Counted from the first letter of the stretch, positions 42,503 through 51,234 are shown. The stretch: DNA of 64,000 nucleotides from Alterinioella nitratireducens (GCF_013155465.1 NZ_JABJVX010000002.1:62001-126000), one strand, 5' to 3'. Notes: generated by a model not told the origin, from the sequence alone. Numbers and translations: made by a program.

Positions 42503-43651
42503 ATGACTGCGAAACATCTGACAAGCGTTCTTGGCGCGCTGGCCGTATCGGCCACGGCCGCCGGAGCCGGAGAGTTTGCCGAGGCGAACTACACCACCGA
42601 TCTGAGCGGGGTCTGCCCCAACCCGCTGATCATCCAGAAGGACTGGCTGATGCAGGCCGAACACGGGCCGATCCTGCAAATGATCGGCTCGGGCGGGGTG
42701 ATGGAACAGGGCGCCTATCGCGGGCCGCTCGGCTCTACCGGTATCGAACTGGTCGTGCTTGAGGGGGGCGGCGGCATTGGCCTGGCCGATGGCGAAACCG
42801 CCTATTCGGCGCTGTTCCTGGGCAATAACCGCGCGGGCCTGGTGCCGCATCTGGCCTATCATGAGCTGGACAACGCCTTCATCTTCTCGGAGCGCTTCCC
42901 CGCCGTGGGCGTGTTCACCCCGCTCGAACTGGCCCCGCAGGCGCTGATCTGGGACGCGGGCACATACCCGGACGGCTTCGGTTCGGTCGAGGACCTGATC
43001 GCCTTCGCCGAATCCGAACAGGGCATGATCTATGTCTCGACCATCAACCGCACATTCGGGCGCTACCTTGTCGAGGCGGGCGTGCCCGAAAGCGTCTTCG
43101 TCGAGGGCTATCGCGGCGATGCGGAAAACTTCGTGGTCAATAACGGCACCTGGCTGAACCAGGGCTTCATCACCAGCGAGGTCTACAAGTTCGAGAACGG
43201 CAACAACTGGGGCCGCCCGATGGATTACGTGCTGGTCAACGACCTGGGCTATCCGAACTATACCGGCATGGTCTCGGTCAGCCGCGACCGGATGGAGGAG
43301 CTTGCCCCCTGCCTCGAAGCGCTGGTGCCGATCATGCAGCAGGCCGCCGTCGATTACATCACCGACCCCGAGGAGGTGAACGAGGTCGTCGTCGCCTTCA
43401 ACGAGGGCGATTATGCCGTCGGCTGGTGGAACACGCCCGCGGACGAGGTCGCCAATGCCGCCGCCGTCATGCGCGAGGCCGGGATCATCGGCAACGGGCC
43501 CAACGACACCATCGGCGATTTCGACATGGACCGGGTGCAGGCGATCTACGAGATCGTGTCGCCCAACCTGGATGAGCGCGCCGACCCGGATGTGCAGCCG
43601 GGCGATGTCGTGACGAACCGCTTCATCGACCCGACCATCGGGCTTGAATGA
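42503..43651 (+). CDS. ABC transporter substrate-binding protein (NMT1/taurine-like)
   Basis: The 382-residue periplasmic protein has a Sec signal (MTAKHLTSVLGALAVSATAAGAG region) after a good ribosome site (GAGGAAA). The body is a type II binding fold distantly like SsuA/ThiY (NPLIIQKDWLMQAEHG, VPHLAYHELDNAF). The family takes up sulfonates, nitrate, pyrimidine precursors and other heterocycles. The neighbouring deaminase and hydantoinase genes favour a small N-heterocycle, as inference. Confidence 0.85.
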   Translation: MTAKHLTSVLGALAVSATAAGAGEFAEANYTTDLSGVCPNPLIIQKDWLMQAEHGPILQMIGSGGVMEQGAYRGPLGSTGIELVVLEGGGGIGLADGETAYSALFLGNNRAGLVPHLAYHELDNAFIFSERFPAVGVFTPLELAPQALIWDAGTYPDGFGSVEDLIAFAESEQGMIYVSTINRTFGRYLVEAGVPESVFVEGYRGDAENFVVNNGTWLNQGFITSEVYKFENGNNWGRPMDYVLVNDLGYPNYTGMVSVSRDRMEELAPCLEALVPIMQQAAVDYITDPEEVNEVVVAFNEGDYAVGWWNTPADEVANAAAVMREAGIIGNGPNDTIGDFDMDRVQAIYEIVSPNLDERADPDVQPGDVVTNRFIDPTIGLE

Positions 43652-43657
43652 CGCGAT

Positions 43658-44515
43658 ATGTGCGCCGTCAGTCTTGACAGTGCAGACCTGGCCGCCAGCC
43701 GCCTGCGCGAGGTGGCGGCCAGGGTTTCCGAGCTTCGCCGCCGTGGTGTCCAGCCGCATCTGACAACCGTTCTGGTGGGCGCGCATCCGGCCAGCGAGGC
43801 TTACCTGGCCCGCAAGCACGCCGATTGCGAAGCGGTGGGCATCGCGTCAGAGGCCATGGTGCTGGACGCCGGGACCGGCCAGGCCGATCTGCTGGCCCTC
43901 ATCGCGCGGCTCAACGCTGACCCTGCGCGCCACGGTCTTCTTGTCCAGCTGCCCCTGCCCGATCACCTGGACAGTGACGCGATTGTCGCCGCCGTCGATC
44001 CGGCCAAGGATGTGGACGGGTTCCATCCCGTCAATCTGGGGCGGCTGCTATGGGGCAGCGACGGGGTATTGCCCTGCACGCCTGCGGGGATTCTCGATCT
44101 GTTGCTGGCCAGGCAGGTGCCGCTGGCGGGCCGCAAGGTGGTGATCCTCGGGCGCGGGTCCATCGTGGGTCGGCCGCTGGCGATGCTGCTGTCGCGCAAG
44201 GGGATCGACGCGGATGTGTGCCTGCTGCATTCGCGCTCGGGCGATCTGTCTGCGGTCGCCTCCGCCGATGTGGTGATCTCGGCGGTCGGTATCCCGGATT
44301 TCGTCACCGCCGAGATGATCCGTCCCGGCGCCGCCGTGGTGGGGGTGGGCATCAGCCATGTGGGCGGTCAGATGGTCTCGGACATCGCCGATGACGTCGC
44401 CGCGAAGGCCGGGTTCGTGACGCCGCGTCACGGCTCGCTCGGGGCGATGACGCGGGCGCATCTGCTGCTGAACCTCGTTGCCGCCACGGAAGCAGCCGCC
44501 CGGAAAGGACACTGA
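43658..44515 (+). CDS. folD: Methylene-THF dehydrogenase/cyclohydrolase
   Basis: The 285-residue enzyme interconverts 5,10-methylene-, methenyl- and 10-formyl-tetrahydrofolate. Catalytic residues are present: Tyr49 and Lys53 in EAYLARKHAD, Gln97 in LLVQLPLPDHL, and Asp120 in PAKDVDGFHPVNLGRL. The NADP site is VILGRGSIVGRPLAMLLSRKG. It lies 6 bp after the binding-protein gene, so this copy is tied to the catabolic operon and probably handles a C1 unit released from the substrate. Confidence 0.9.
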   Translation: MCAVSLDSADLAASRLREVAARVSELRRRGVQPHLTTVLVGAHPASEAYLARKHADCEAVGIASEAMVLDAGTGQADLLALIARLNADPARHGLLVQLPLPDHLDSDAIVAAVDPAKDVDGFHPVNLGRLLWGSDGVLPCTPAGILDLLLARQVPLAGRKVVILGRGSIVGRPLAMLLSRKGIDADVCLLHSRSGDLSAVASADVVISAVGIPDFVTAEMIRPGAAVVGVGISHVGGQMVSDIADDVAAKAGFVTPRHGSLGAMTRAHLLLNLVAATEAAARKGH

Positions 44516-44518
44516 CCC

Positions 44519-44908
44519 ATGCGCATGTTGCACCCCGACACCATCGCCCCGCCCTTCGCGCGCTACGCCCACGGGGTCGAGGTGCCCGCCGGTCACCGGC
44601 TGGTTGCCACCTCGGGTCAGCTTGGGCTGGCCGCTGACGGGACGGTGCCCGAGGGCGCCCGCGCGCAGGCCGATCTGTGCTTTGCCGCCTGCACCGCGAT
44701 CCTGGGCGAGGCCGGGATGACCCCCACTGATGCGATCCGCATCAACGCCTTTGTCACCGCGCGAGAGCATATGCAGGGCTACATGGACGCGCGGGATGCG
44801 TGGCTGGCGGGTGTCACCCGGCTGCCCGCGTCCACGCTGGTCATCGTCTCGGGCTTTACCCGGCCCGAGTTCCTGGTCGAGGTGGAGGTTCTGGCGGCGG
44901 CCCCGTGA
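44519..44908 (+). CDS. RidA-family (YjgF/YER057c/UK114) protein
   Basis: The 129-residue protein belongs to the Rid family, whose members hydrolyse reactive enamines or imines or act as small amidohydrolases. It has the pattern LVATSGQLGLAADGTVPEG and IRINAFVTAREHM, with an end LVEVEVLAAAP rather than the strict RidA arginine motif. It is the last gene of the operon, 3 bp after folD. It could clear imines made by the amine-oxidising or deaminating steps. Confidence 0.85.
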   Translation: MRMLHPDTIAPPFARYAHGVEVPAGHRLVATSGQLGLAADGTVPEGARAQADLCFAACTAILGEAGMTPTDAIRINAFVTAREHMQGYMDARDAWLAGVTRLPASTLVIVSGFTRPEFLVEVEVLAAAP

Positions 44909-45008
44909 CCGCCGCCAACTTGCCCGCCTATTCAGACGGCGGACAGGTGTTGATCGGCGCGGCGCGCACGATGGGGAAGCACGCCTCCCATTCCTCGGTG
45001 CGGGCGGG

Positions 45009-45551
45009 CTAGGGCGTCAGCATCTCGGGGCTTTCATCCCTCTCCAGGATCTCCAACGCCTGGAGGTCTTTCACACGACCGTCGAGATATTCCTTGATGA
45101 TGGTGATCTCGCCGCCCTCGACGGTGGCGATCCAGACATCGTTGACGACCTGGTAATTGCCGCGCTGGAAGGCGCGGAACTGCACTTCGGCGGCGATCCT
45201 TCCCGTGACCGTGTCGATATAGAAGGCGTCGGCGGGCAGGTAGAAGGATACGTCCGTCGCCATGCCGCAGAAGGCATCGAGATCGGCCAGCATCGGTTCA
45301 AGCCCGGTGTAACTGGTGGTCGGGTAGGCAAAGAACACGTCCTGCGACACCGACGCCTGCATCGCCTCGGCGTTGCAATCGGCCCAGGCCGTCATCAGGT
45401 CGAGGATGAGGCCCTGCATCAGGGCGCGGTCGCTGCCGGGTTCCTCCAGCTCACCGGCGAAGAAGACGTTCGGGCGCACCTCCTCCTGCGCGGCTGCCAG
45501 CCCTGCGGTTACGGCAAGGACGGCACTGGCCGCCACTATGGTCTTGATCAT
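45009..45551 (-). CDS. Secreted NTF2/SnoaL-like protein
   Basis: The 180-residue protein has a clear Sec signal (MIKTIVAASAVLAVTAGLAAAQ). The rest looks like a SnoaL/NTF2-type cone fold (DLMTAWADCNAEAMQASVSQ, VNDVWIATVEGGEITIIKEY). Members bind or isomerise small molecules, and many are non-catalytic. It lies 76 bp after the FolD-like gene on the same strand and may be cotranscribed with it. The role is unknown. Confidence 0.65.
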   Translation of the reverse strand: MIKTIVAASAVLAVTAGLAAAQEEVRPNVFFAGELEEPGSDRALMQGLILDLMTAWADCNAEAMQASVSQDVFFAYPTTSYTGLEPMLADLDAFCGMATDVSFYLPADAFYIDTVTGRIAAEVQFRAFQRGNYQVVNDVWIATVEGGEITIIKEYLDGRVKDLQALEILERDESPEMLTP

Positions 45552-45627
45552 CGTCTTCCCTCCCTGTTTTCGATTTTCGAAACACTAGTCGCTTTTCGCC
45601 GATTCGACAAACGCGGGGGGGCGGCGG

Positions 45628-46419
45628 TCAGCGGCCAAGCCGAAGCACGTTGCGCAGCAGGCAGGCGGCGGTGACGGGGCCGACACCGTCCGGCACGGCG
45701 GTCAACCAGGCGACATGCCCCCGCGCGGCGTCAGGGTCGATATCGCCGATCAGCCGGTCGCCGGCGCGTGTGACGCCAATGTCAATCGCGATGGCACCCT
45801 TGCGCAGGTGGTCGCGCTTGACCAGCCCTGGCGCCCCGGCGGCGGCGCAGACAATATCGGCGTCACGGGTCTCGGCGGGCAGGTCCTTCACCGTCTCCTG
45901 TGCCACCCGCACGGTCGCGCCCTGCGCCAGAAGCGACAGCGCCAGGGGCCGCCCGACCGAGGCCGAGGCCCCGATCACCGACACCACCGCGCCTTGCAGC
46001 GATCCGGCCAGATGCGCGGCCACCAGCGTTGCGGCCTCCGCCGTGGGCGGGGTAATATCAGGCCGCCCGAGGGCAAGGCGGCCCGCGTTCTCGGGGTGCA
46101 GCCCCTCGACATCGCGGCGCGGCCCGAGCTTGTCCAGAAAGCGGCGCATGTCAAAGCCCGCGGGGGTCGGCAGAAGCGGCAGGATAGGCCGGTCATGGGC
46201 CTTGATGAGCGTTGCCTCCGCCTGCGCGGACTTGGGATAATCGGTGATCTCGACCGGAAGGCCGATCCGTTGCGCAAGGGTCAGGATGCGGTCGGCAAAG
46301 GCCATCGCGCCAGACGCGGTCGGATCGGCCAACACGCAAAGGCCATCGCCGGGCCGGGGGTTGAGCGTGTCCAGGATGGAGGCGGCAAGATCGTGGCCCG
46401 TGAAGATCCGCGTGTGCAT
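45628..46419 (-). CDS. Degenerate FolD paralogue
   Basis: The 263-residue protein follows FolD end to end: LGPRRDVEGLHPENAGRL, the NADP loop VIGASASVGRPLALSLL and IAIDIGVTRAGDRLIGDID. However, the catalytic YxxxK segment reads AMAFADRILTL with no Lys, and the QLPLP motif reads PLLPTP. The Asp of KDVDG is Glu105. Cyclohydrolase activity is therefore unlikely; a dehydrogenase with another substrate is possible. It lies 33 bp after the amino-acid oxidase gene, likely in one transcript. Confidence 0.8.
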   Translation of the reverse strand: MHTRIFTGHDLAASILDTLNPRPGDGLCVLADPTASGAMAFADRILTLAQRIGLPVEITDYPKSAQAEATLIKAHDRPILPLLPTPAGFDMRRFLDKLGPRRDVEGLHPENAGRLALGRPDITPPTAEAATLVAAHLAGSLQGAVVSVIGASASVGRPLALSLLAQGATVRVAQETVKDLPAETRDADIVCAAAGAPGLVKRDHLRKGAIAIDIGVTRAGDRLIGDIDPDAARGHVAWLTAVPDGVGPVTAACLLRNVLRLGR

Positions 46420-46452
46420 GTTTCCCCCAATGCCGGTTGCCTGCCCCTTGTG

Positions 46453-47697
46453 TCAGAACAGCCCGAACCTGTCTGCCCTGAACGGGTGCAGATCGACCTG
46501 CGCCGCGCGGCCCGCGACCATATGGGCAATCTCGCGCCCCGTGGTCGAGCCGCCGCACATGCCGACATGGCCGTGACCGAAGCCGAACCAGGCGTTCTCG
46601 GCATGCGGGGCGCGGTCGATCACCGGCATGGAATCCGGCATGCAGGGGCGGTGCCCCATCCAAGTGGTGTAGGTTTCGGTCTTCAACGCACCGAACACCT
46701 TGCGCCCGACCGCGATCAGCGCCTCGGCCCTGCCCGGATTGGGGGCCGCGTTGAGGCCCGCGAACTCCACCGTTCCGGCCAGCCGCAGCCCCATCCGCAT
46801 CGGGTTGACCATGATGTTCTGTTCCACCGCCATCACGTTGCGGTTCAGCGTCACGCCGGGATCGGGGATGGTGACGTGATAGCCGCGCTGGCTTTCCAGC
46901 GGCACGCGCGCGCCCAGTTTGCGCGCCAGCTTCCCCGACCATGCCCCGGCGGCGATGACCACCCCGTCAACCGCAAGCGGATCGCCCTGATCCAGGGTGA
47001 TCCGGCGCACCTGGCCATCGGCGAGGTCGAACCCGGTGGCCCGCGCGCGCAGATGCGCCGCCCCGTCCTCGATCGCCTGCGCATAGATCGCCTGCACCAG
47101 TGCCTGCGGATCAATGGTGGAGCCGTTTTCCGGCGCGAACTGGCCAAATCCGAAGCGGCCGCGCAGGGCGGGTTCAAGCTCGAACAATTCCTCGCCCTCG
47201 ACGGGGCGCATCTCGACGCCGAGGTCGCGGCGAAGTTGTGTGCCGAAGCGCCAGCGTTCCGCCGCCGCGCGCGAGCTGTAGACATAGAGACAGCCATCCC
47301 TGCGCATCAGCCCCGTCGCGCCCGCGCGCTGCAAAAGCGGCGTGTAGCAATCGAAGGTGGGCGCCAGCAGCCCGCGCATCGCGCCCGCGATCCTTGTCAC
47401 CTCGGCCTCGGACATATGGCGCAGAAAGCGCATCAGCCAGGGCAGGACGCGCGGCAGGTAATGGGTGCGGATGACCAACGGCCCCTCGGGATCGGTCAGC
47501 CATTTCGGCACCCGTTTCCACATCCCCGGCATCCCCACCGGCAGCACTGCACTGGGCGAGATCGAACCTGCATTGCCGAAGGAGGTCTGCGAGCCCGCGT
47601 CGTTCGGGTCGATGAAACTCACGGATTGCCCGTCGCGTTGCAGCCAGGCAGCCGTGGCAACGCCCACGATCCCCGTTCCGATCACCCCGATATGCAA
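46453..47697 (-). CDS. FAD-dependent amino-acid oxidase (DadA/DAO type)
   Basis: The 414-residue flavoprotein has the FAD site IGVIGTGIVGVATAAWLQRDG, the segment QTSFGNAGSISPSAVLPVG seen in D-amino-acid dehydrogenases, and WMGHRPCMPDSMPVIDR with HGHVGMCGGSTTGREIA at the end. It likely oxidises a D-amino acid or N-methyl amino acid to the imine. No ATG is available at the expected start; a TTG at 47697 fits. A GC-rich hairpin lies just upstream. It is divergent from gntR. Confidence 0.85.
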   Translation of the reverse strand: MHIGVIGTGIVGVATAAWLQRDGQSVSFIDPNDAGSQTSFGNAGSISPSAVLPVGMPGMWKRVPKWLTDPEGPLVIRTHYLPRVLPWLMRFLRHMSEAEVTRIAGAMRGLLAPTFDCYTPLLQRAGATGLMRRDGCLYVYSSRAAAERWRFGTQLRRDLGVEMRPVEGEELFELEPALRGRFGFGQFAPENGSTIDPQALVQAIYAQAIEDGAAHLRARATGFDLADGQVRRITLDQGDPLAVDGVVIAAGAWSGKLARKLGARVPLESQRGYHVTIPDPGVTLNRNVMAVEQNIMVNPMRMGLRLAGTVEFAGLNAAPNPGRAEALIAVGRKVFGALKTETYTTWMGHRPCMPDSMPVIDRAPHAENAWFGFGHGHVGMCGGSTTGREIAHMVAGRAAQVDLHPFRADRFGLF

Positions 47698-47966
47698 TGG
47701 ACGCCCCCCCGTTTCGGGGGCGAGTATCCCGGTTGCGGCAAGTTCAGGCAAACGAATTGATCTTGTGTTACCATCAGCTTTCTTGATGCGCCGCAAGAGG
47801 CCGAAGTGGATCGGCGCGGCACCATGGTCAGCGCCCGCGGCCCCCCGTGGCAACAGCGGCAGTGGCGGCGCCGAGACAGGTCGCCACCCATTGCCGTTGC
47901 AAGTTGGACCGCGCATCAGCAGACTGACCGGGGAACACCCGCAGCAGCCAATGGGCCAGATCGACC

Positions 47967-48758
47967 ATGAACGAACCGACTTTTCTGCCCTATACGGACC
48001 GGCCACCCAATGGCGTCCAGCGGAGAAATCGCCGGTCGCGCCCGGTTCGCGTGGCCGACGCCATCAAGGACTGGGTCGTTGAGCGCAACATGAAGAAGGG
48101 CGACCGCCTTCCAAGCGAAACCGCGATGATGGCGCAGTTCAGCATGTCCAAGGGCACCATCCGCGAGGCGATGCGCATCCTTGAAGCGCAGGGCCTGATC
48201 GAAACCCGCACCGGCCCGGGCGGCGGATCCTTCGTGGGCGAGGTGACGGCGGATCGGGCCAAGGCGCTGCTTGCCAATTACTTCTATTTCAAGGATCTCT
48301 CGGTCGCCGACATCTACCAGCTTCGCCGCGTGCTGGAGCCGGAACTCGCGGCCTCGCTGGCCGGTCGGCTGACCGGCGACCAACTTGCCGAGCTGGAGGA
48401 GGTCGTCGCCCGCTACCCCGAACCCGCCCGATCCGCGGAAGAGGAACGCGACCAGCATGTCGCCTCGCTTGCCTTTCACCGCAAACTGGCCAATTTCTCC
48501 TCGAATGCGCTGCTCGCCTTCGTGGTCAGCTTCATGGGCCGCATCCTGACCGATCTTACGGTCTATCGCCGTCTCTACGATCCGCCCAACCGTGAGCTTT
48601 ACGACAAGGGGCTGGCCTACCAGACCGACCTGATTGCGGCGCTGCGGAACGGAAACGCCGAGGATGCCCGCGCCATCATGCGCGCGCATATGGAGACCGC
48701 CGAGGACCTGATGCAGGCGCAGGAGGCACAGGTGCTGCGCCGCTTTATCGAGGAATGA
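47967..48758 (+). CDS. GntR/FadR-family transcriptional regulator
   Basis: The 263-residue regulator has the GntR winged helix (GDRLPSETAMMAQFSMSKGT and IREAMRILEAQGLIETR, about residues 43-80) and an all-helical FCD effector domain (RRVLEPELAASLAGRL, AEDARAIMRAHMETAEDLM). It is divergent from the amino-acid oxidase gene across 269 bp and probably controls it, possibly with the peptide importer. Confidence 0.9.
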   Translation: MNEPTFLPYTDRPPNGVQRRNRRSRPVRVADAIKDWVVERNMKKGDRLPSETAMMAQFSMSKGTIREAMRILEAQGLIETRTGPGGGSFVGEVTADRAKALLANYFYFKDLSVADIYQLRRVLEPELAASLAGRLTGDQLAELEEVVARYPEPARSAEEERDQHVASLAFHRKLANFSSNALLAFVVSFMGRILTDLTVYRRLYDPPNRELYDKGLAYQTDLIAALRNGNAEDARAIMRAHMETAEDLMQAQEAQVLRRFIEE

Positions 48759-48767
48759 GGTTGCCCG

Positions 48768-49484
48768 CTACCGGCCTGCGCCGGGGGCCGCCTTGACCAT
48801 CGGCTGGGGCATGTCGGGCACATCCGCCGGGGACGGCGCGCGATATGGATCGTCCAGCACCGGCACCACTTCTGTCCAGCCATGATAGGGGTCGCTTTGG
48901 CTCAGCCGGTAGAGATCGGCCAAGGCTGCGAGGGGCTGCATCGAGTGGTCGATCCGCAGCGACAGGGGCGCGAAATCGCGCCCGACGACCAGCAGCGCCG
49001 CCGAGGCCAGCCCACGGGCATCCCCGCCCGCCGCCGCCGCCGCGTCCAGCGCCGCCAGCAACCGTTTCGGCAGCGGCCCGTCAGCTTGCTGACAGGCCGC
49101 AAGCGCTGCGGTGATCACTTCGGGCCCGGTCAGCATGTTGCCCGCGACCACGACGCCCGGTGCCTCGGCCGATCCGGCATAGACGACGCTTTCGGCGCCC
49201 GTAAACGCCGCCGTGCCGCCCTGCGGATCGAGGGCCGCCAACTGCCGATGCGCGCGGCCCGTATCGGGCGATGTGACCGCATCGACCGCTGCCGCCGCCC
49301 CGGCGGACATCCGCGCCAGAACGTCTTCGCCCCACAGGGTCGAGGGGGCCGTGCCCTGGCTTGCCGACATGCCCGAATCAGCGTGCCCGCGCAGAACCCA
49401 GCCGCCCACGCACAAGCTTCCGGTGGCGGCAGCCCCGCCGATCCAGCCTGTTTTTTCATCAATCGCAAGGACCGAGATCGTCAT
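48768..49484 (-). CDS. DUF1028 protein (Ntn-hydrolase-like)
   Basis: The 238-residue protein matches the DUF1028 family: MTISVLAIDEKTGWIGGAAA at the N-terminus, TAAFTGAESVVYAG, VVAGNMLTGPEVITA and DARGLASAALLVVG. Members have an Ntn-hydrolase fold and are often beside oligopeptide transporter genes, as here. A role in cleaving imported peptides or amides is likely but unproven. It is divergent from the importer operon. Confidence 0.85.
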   Translation of the reverse strand: MTISVLAIDEKTGWIGGAAATGSLCVGGWVLRGHADSGMSASQGTAPSTLWGEDVLARMSAGAAAAVDAVTSPDTGRAHRQLAALDPQGGTAAFTGAESVVYAGSAEAPGVVVAGNMLTGPEVITAALAACQQADGPLPKRLLAALDAAAAAGGDARGLASAALLVVGRDFAPLSLRIDHSMQPLAALADLYRLSQSDPYHGWTEVVPVLDDPYRAPSPADVPDMPQPMVKAAPGAGR

Positions 49485-49510
49485 TCGCCATCCTCCGGCT
49501 CAACCCTCTT

Positions 49511-49558
49511 GCATTTATCATGATAATTTGGCGTTATGCAATTTATCATTATAAATGC
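49511..49558. promoter_or_regulatory. Long inverted repeat with two TTATCAT-type sites
   Basis: Arms of 18 bp (GCATTTATCATGATAATT at 49511-49528, ATTTATCATTATAAATGC at 49541-49558) match inversely at 16 of 18 positions. Each arm contains a smaller dyad, TTATCATGATAA and TTATCATTATAA, 28 bp apart. The site is AT-rich in a GC-rich region. It lies between the divergent DUF1028 and peptide-binding-protein genes, about 50 bp before the latter's start. A regulator binding two faces of the helix is plausible. Confidence 0.65.
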
Positions 49559-49608
49559 GGCGTAACGATGGGCACCGCTGAGAAAGACCATAGGAGAGGT
49601 GAGATATC

Positions 49609-51186
49609 ATGAGACTTCTGAACCTGACGCGGCGCCTTGTGCTGGCCGGTGGTGCGGCCATCGCGCTTGGGCTTGCCGCATTGACCCCTGTCGCGGCGCA
49701 AACGCCGCCGGGCGTTCTGGTGGTGGGCCAGGTGGCCGAACCGCAAGCGCTCGACCCCCATGCCGTGACCGCCGTCAACGATTTCCGCATCCTGATGAAT
49801 ATCTATGACGGGCTGGTGCGCTATGCCTCTGGCACGCTGGAGGTCGAACCGGCCCTGGCGACATCTTGGGATATTTCCGAGGACGGCACCGTCTATACGT
49901 TCAACTTGCGTGACGGGGTCAGCTTCCACGATGGCAGCCCCTTCGACGCGGAGGCCGTGGTGTTCAATTTCGAGCGGATGCTTGACGAGGACCACCCCTA
50001 TTCCGACACCGGCCCCTTCCCGCTGTCGTTCTTCTTCTCGTCCATCGACACGGTCGAGGCCGTGGACGATATGACCGTCCGGTTCACGCTGAGCGAACCC
50101 TACGCGCCGTTCCTGTCGAACCTCGCCTATCCCACCGGCCTGATCGTCTCGCCTGCGGCGGTGATGGAGCACGGGTCCGAGTTCGGCCGCAACCCGTCCG
50201 GCACCGGCGCGTTCACCTTCGCGGAATGGCGCTCCAACGAGGCTGTCGTGATCGAGGCCAACCCCGATTACTGGGATGGCGCGCCCGCGCTTCAGGCCGT
50301 GGTGTTCCGCCCGATCACCGACGCGAACACCCGCGTGGCCGAAATGCTCTCGGGTGGCATCGACATGATGGTCGAGGTGCCCCCGGTGGCGCTGTCCGAG
50401 TTTCAGGGCGACGAGTTCACAATTGTCGAACAGGCCGGACCGCATGTCTGGTTCCTGATCCTCAACATGCGCGAAGGCCCGTTCACCAGCCAGCTGGTGC
50501 GCCAGGCCGCGAATTACGCGGTGAACAAGACCGCCCTGGTCGAGGAGGTGCTGGAAGGCACCGCCGCCGTGGCCGCCGGCCCGACACCGCCCGCCTTCGC
50601 CTGGGCCTATAACGAGGAGCTTGAGCCCTATCCCTACGACCCCGACCGCGCCCGCGAATTGCTGGCCGAGGCGGGCGTGGAGAACCCGGAAGTGACCTTC
50701 TACGTCACCGAAGGCGGCTCCGGCATGCTCGACCCTGTCGCCATGGGCACCGCCATCCAGGCCGACCTGGAGGCCGTGGGCTTTGACGTCACGATCGAAA
50801 CCTACGAATGGAACACCTTCCTGGGCCGCGTGAACCCCGGTCTTGAGGGCGAGGCAGACATGGCCGAAATGGCGTGGATGACCAACGATCCCGACACGCT
50901 GCCCTATCTCGCGCTGCGCACCGGTGCCTGGCCTGAAGAGGGCGGCTTCAACTCGGGCTACTATTCCAACCCCGAGGTCGACGCGCTGCTGGAAGAGGCC
51001 CGCAGCGCCACCGATCAGGACCGCCGCGCCGAGCTTTACCGCGAGATGCAGGTGATCGTGCAGGAGGACGCGCCCTGGGTCTTCGTGGCCAACTGGGTGC
51101 AGAACGCCGTGACCTCGGATGCGGTCGAGGGCTTCTCGCTTGAGCCGTCCTTCTTCCTGTTGCTGCAGGACGTGGTGAAGGACTAA
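49609..51186 (+). CDS. Oligopeptide ABC transporter substrate-binding protein (family 5)
   Basis: The 525-residue periplasmic protein has an export signal (RRLVLAGGAAIALGLAALTP, then AAQ). The SBP family 5 features are ALDPHAVTAVNDFRILMNIY, GTVYTFNLRDGVSFHDGSPF and NPDYWDGAPAL. The family takes up di- and oligopeptides, opines and other modified amino compounds. It is the first gene of the importer operon and lies after the inverted repeat. The adjacent DUF1028 and amino-acid oxidase genes suggest use of modified or D-amino-acid peptides. Confidence 0.9.
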   Translation: MRLLNLTRRLVLAGGAAIALGLAALTPVAAQTPPGVLVVGQVAEPQALDPHAVTAVNDFRILMNIYDGLVRYASGTLEVEPALATSWDISEDGTVYTFNLRDGVSFHDGSPFDAEAVVFNFERMLDEDHPYSDTGPFPLSFFFSSIDTVEAVDDMTVRFTLSEPYAPFLSNLAYPTGLIVSPAAVMEHGSEFGRNPSGTGAFTFAEWRSNEAVVIEANPDYWDGAPALQAVVFRPITDANTRVAEMLSGGIDMMVEVPPVALSEFQGDEFTIVEQAGPHVWFLILNMREGPFTSQLVRQAANYAVNKTALVEEVLEGTAAVAAGPTPPAFAWAYNEELEPYPYDPDRARELLAEAGVENPEVTFYVTEGGSGMLDPVAMGTAIQADLEAVGFDVTIETYEWNTFLGRVNPGLEGEADMAEMAWMTNDPDTLPYLALRTGAWPEEGGFNSGYYSNPEVDALLEEARSATDQDRRAELYREMQVIVQEDAPWVFVANWVQNAVTSDAVEGFSLEPSFFLLLQDVVKD

Positions 51187-51199
51187 CCTGGCGTCGGCA

Positions 51200-51234
51200 C
51201 CGCGGCGGGGGATCTTCCTGTCCCCGCGCCGCGG
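51200..51234 (+). promoter_or_regulatory. Strong GC hairpin after the peptide-binding-protein gene
   Basis: The arms CCGCGGCGGGGA (51200-51211) and TCCCCGCGCCGCGG (51221-51234) pair with a small bulge around a loop of about nine bases. It begins 14 bp after the stop codon and precedes the permease genes. No T-run follows, so it is likely an attenuator or mRNA-protecting hairpin. Confidence 0.55.

Noticed and set aside
44905-45012. 35-codon frame after ridA starting with GTG in its stop codon
   Set aside because: Coupled in position, but the peptide has no recognisable feature and overlaps the end of the converging gene; not enough support.
47698-48006. Extended N-terminus for the amino-acid oxidase
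   Set aside because: The extra 100 residues lack family similarity and overlap the divergent gntR start; the FAD motif begins at the TTG.
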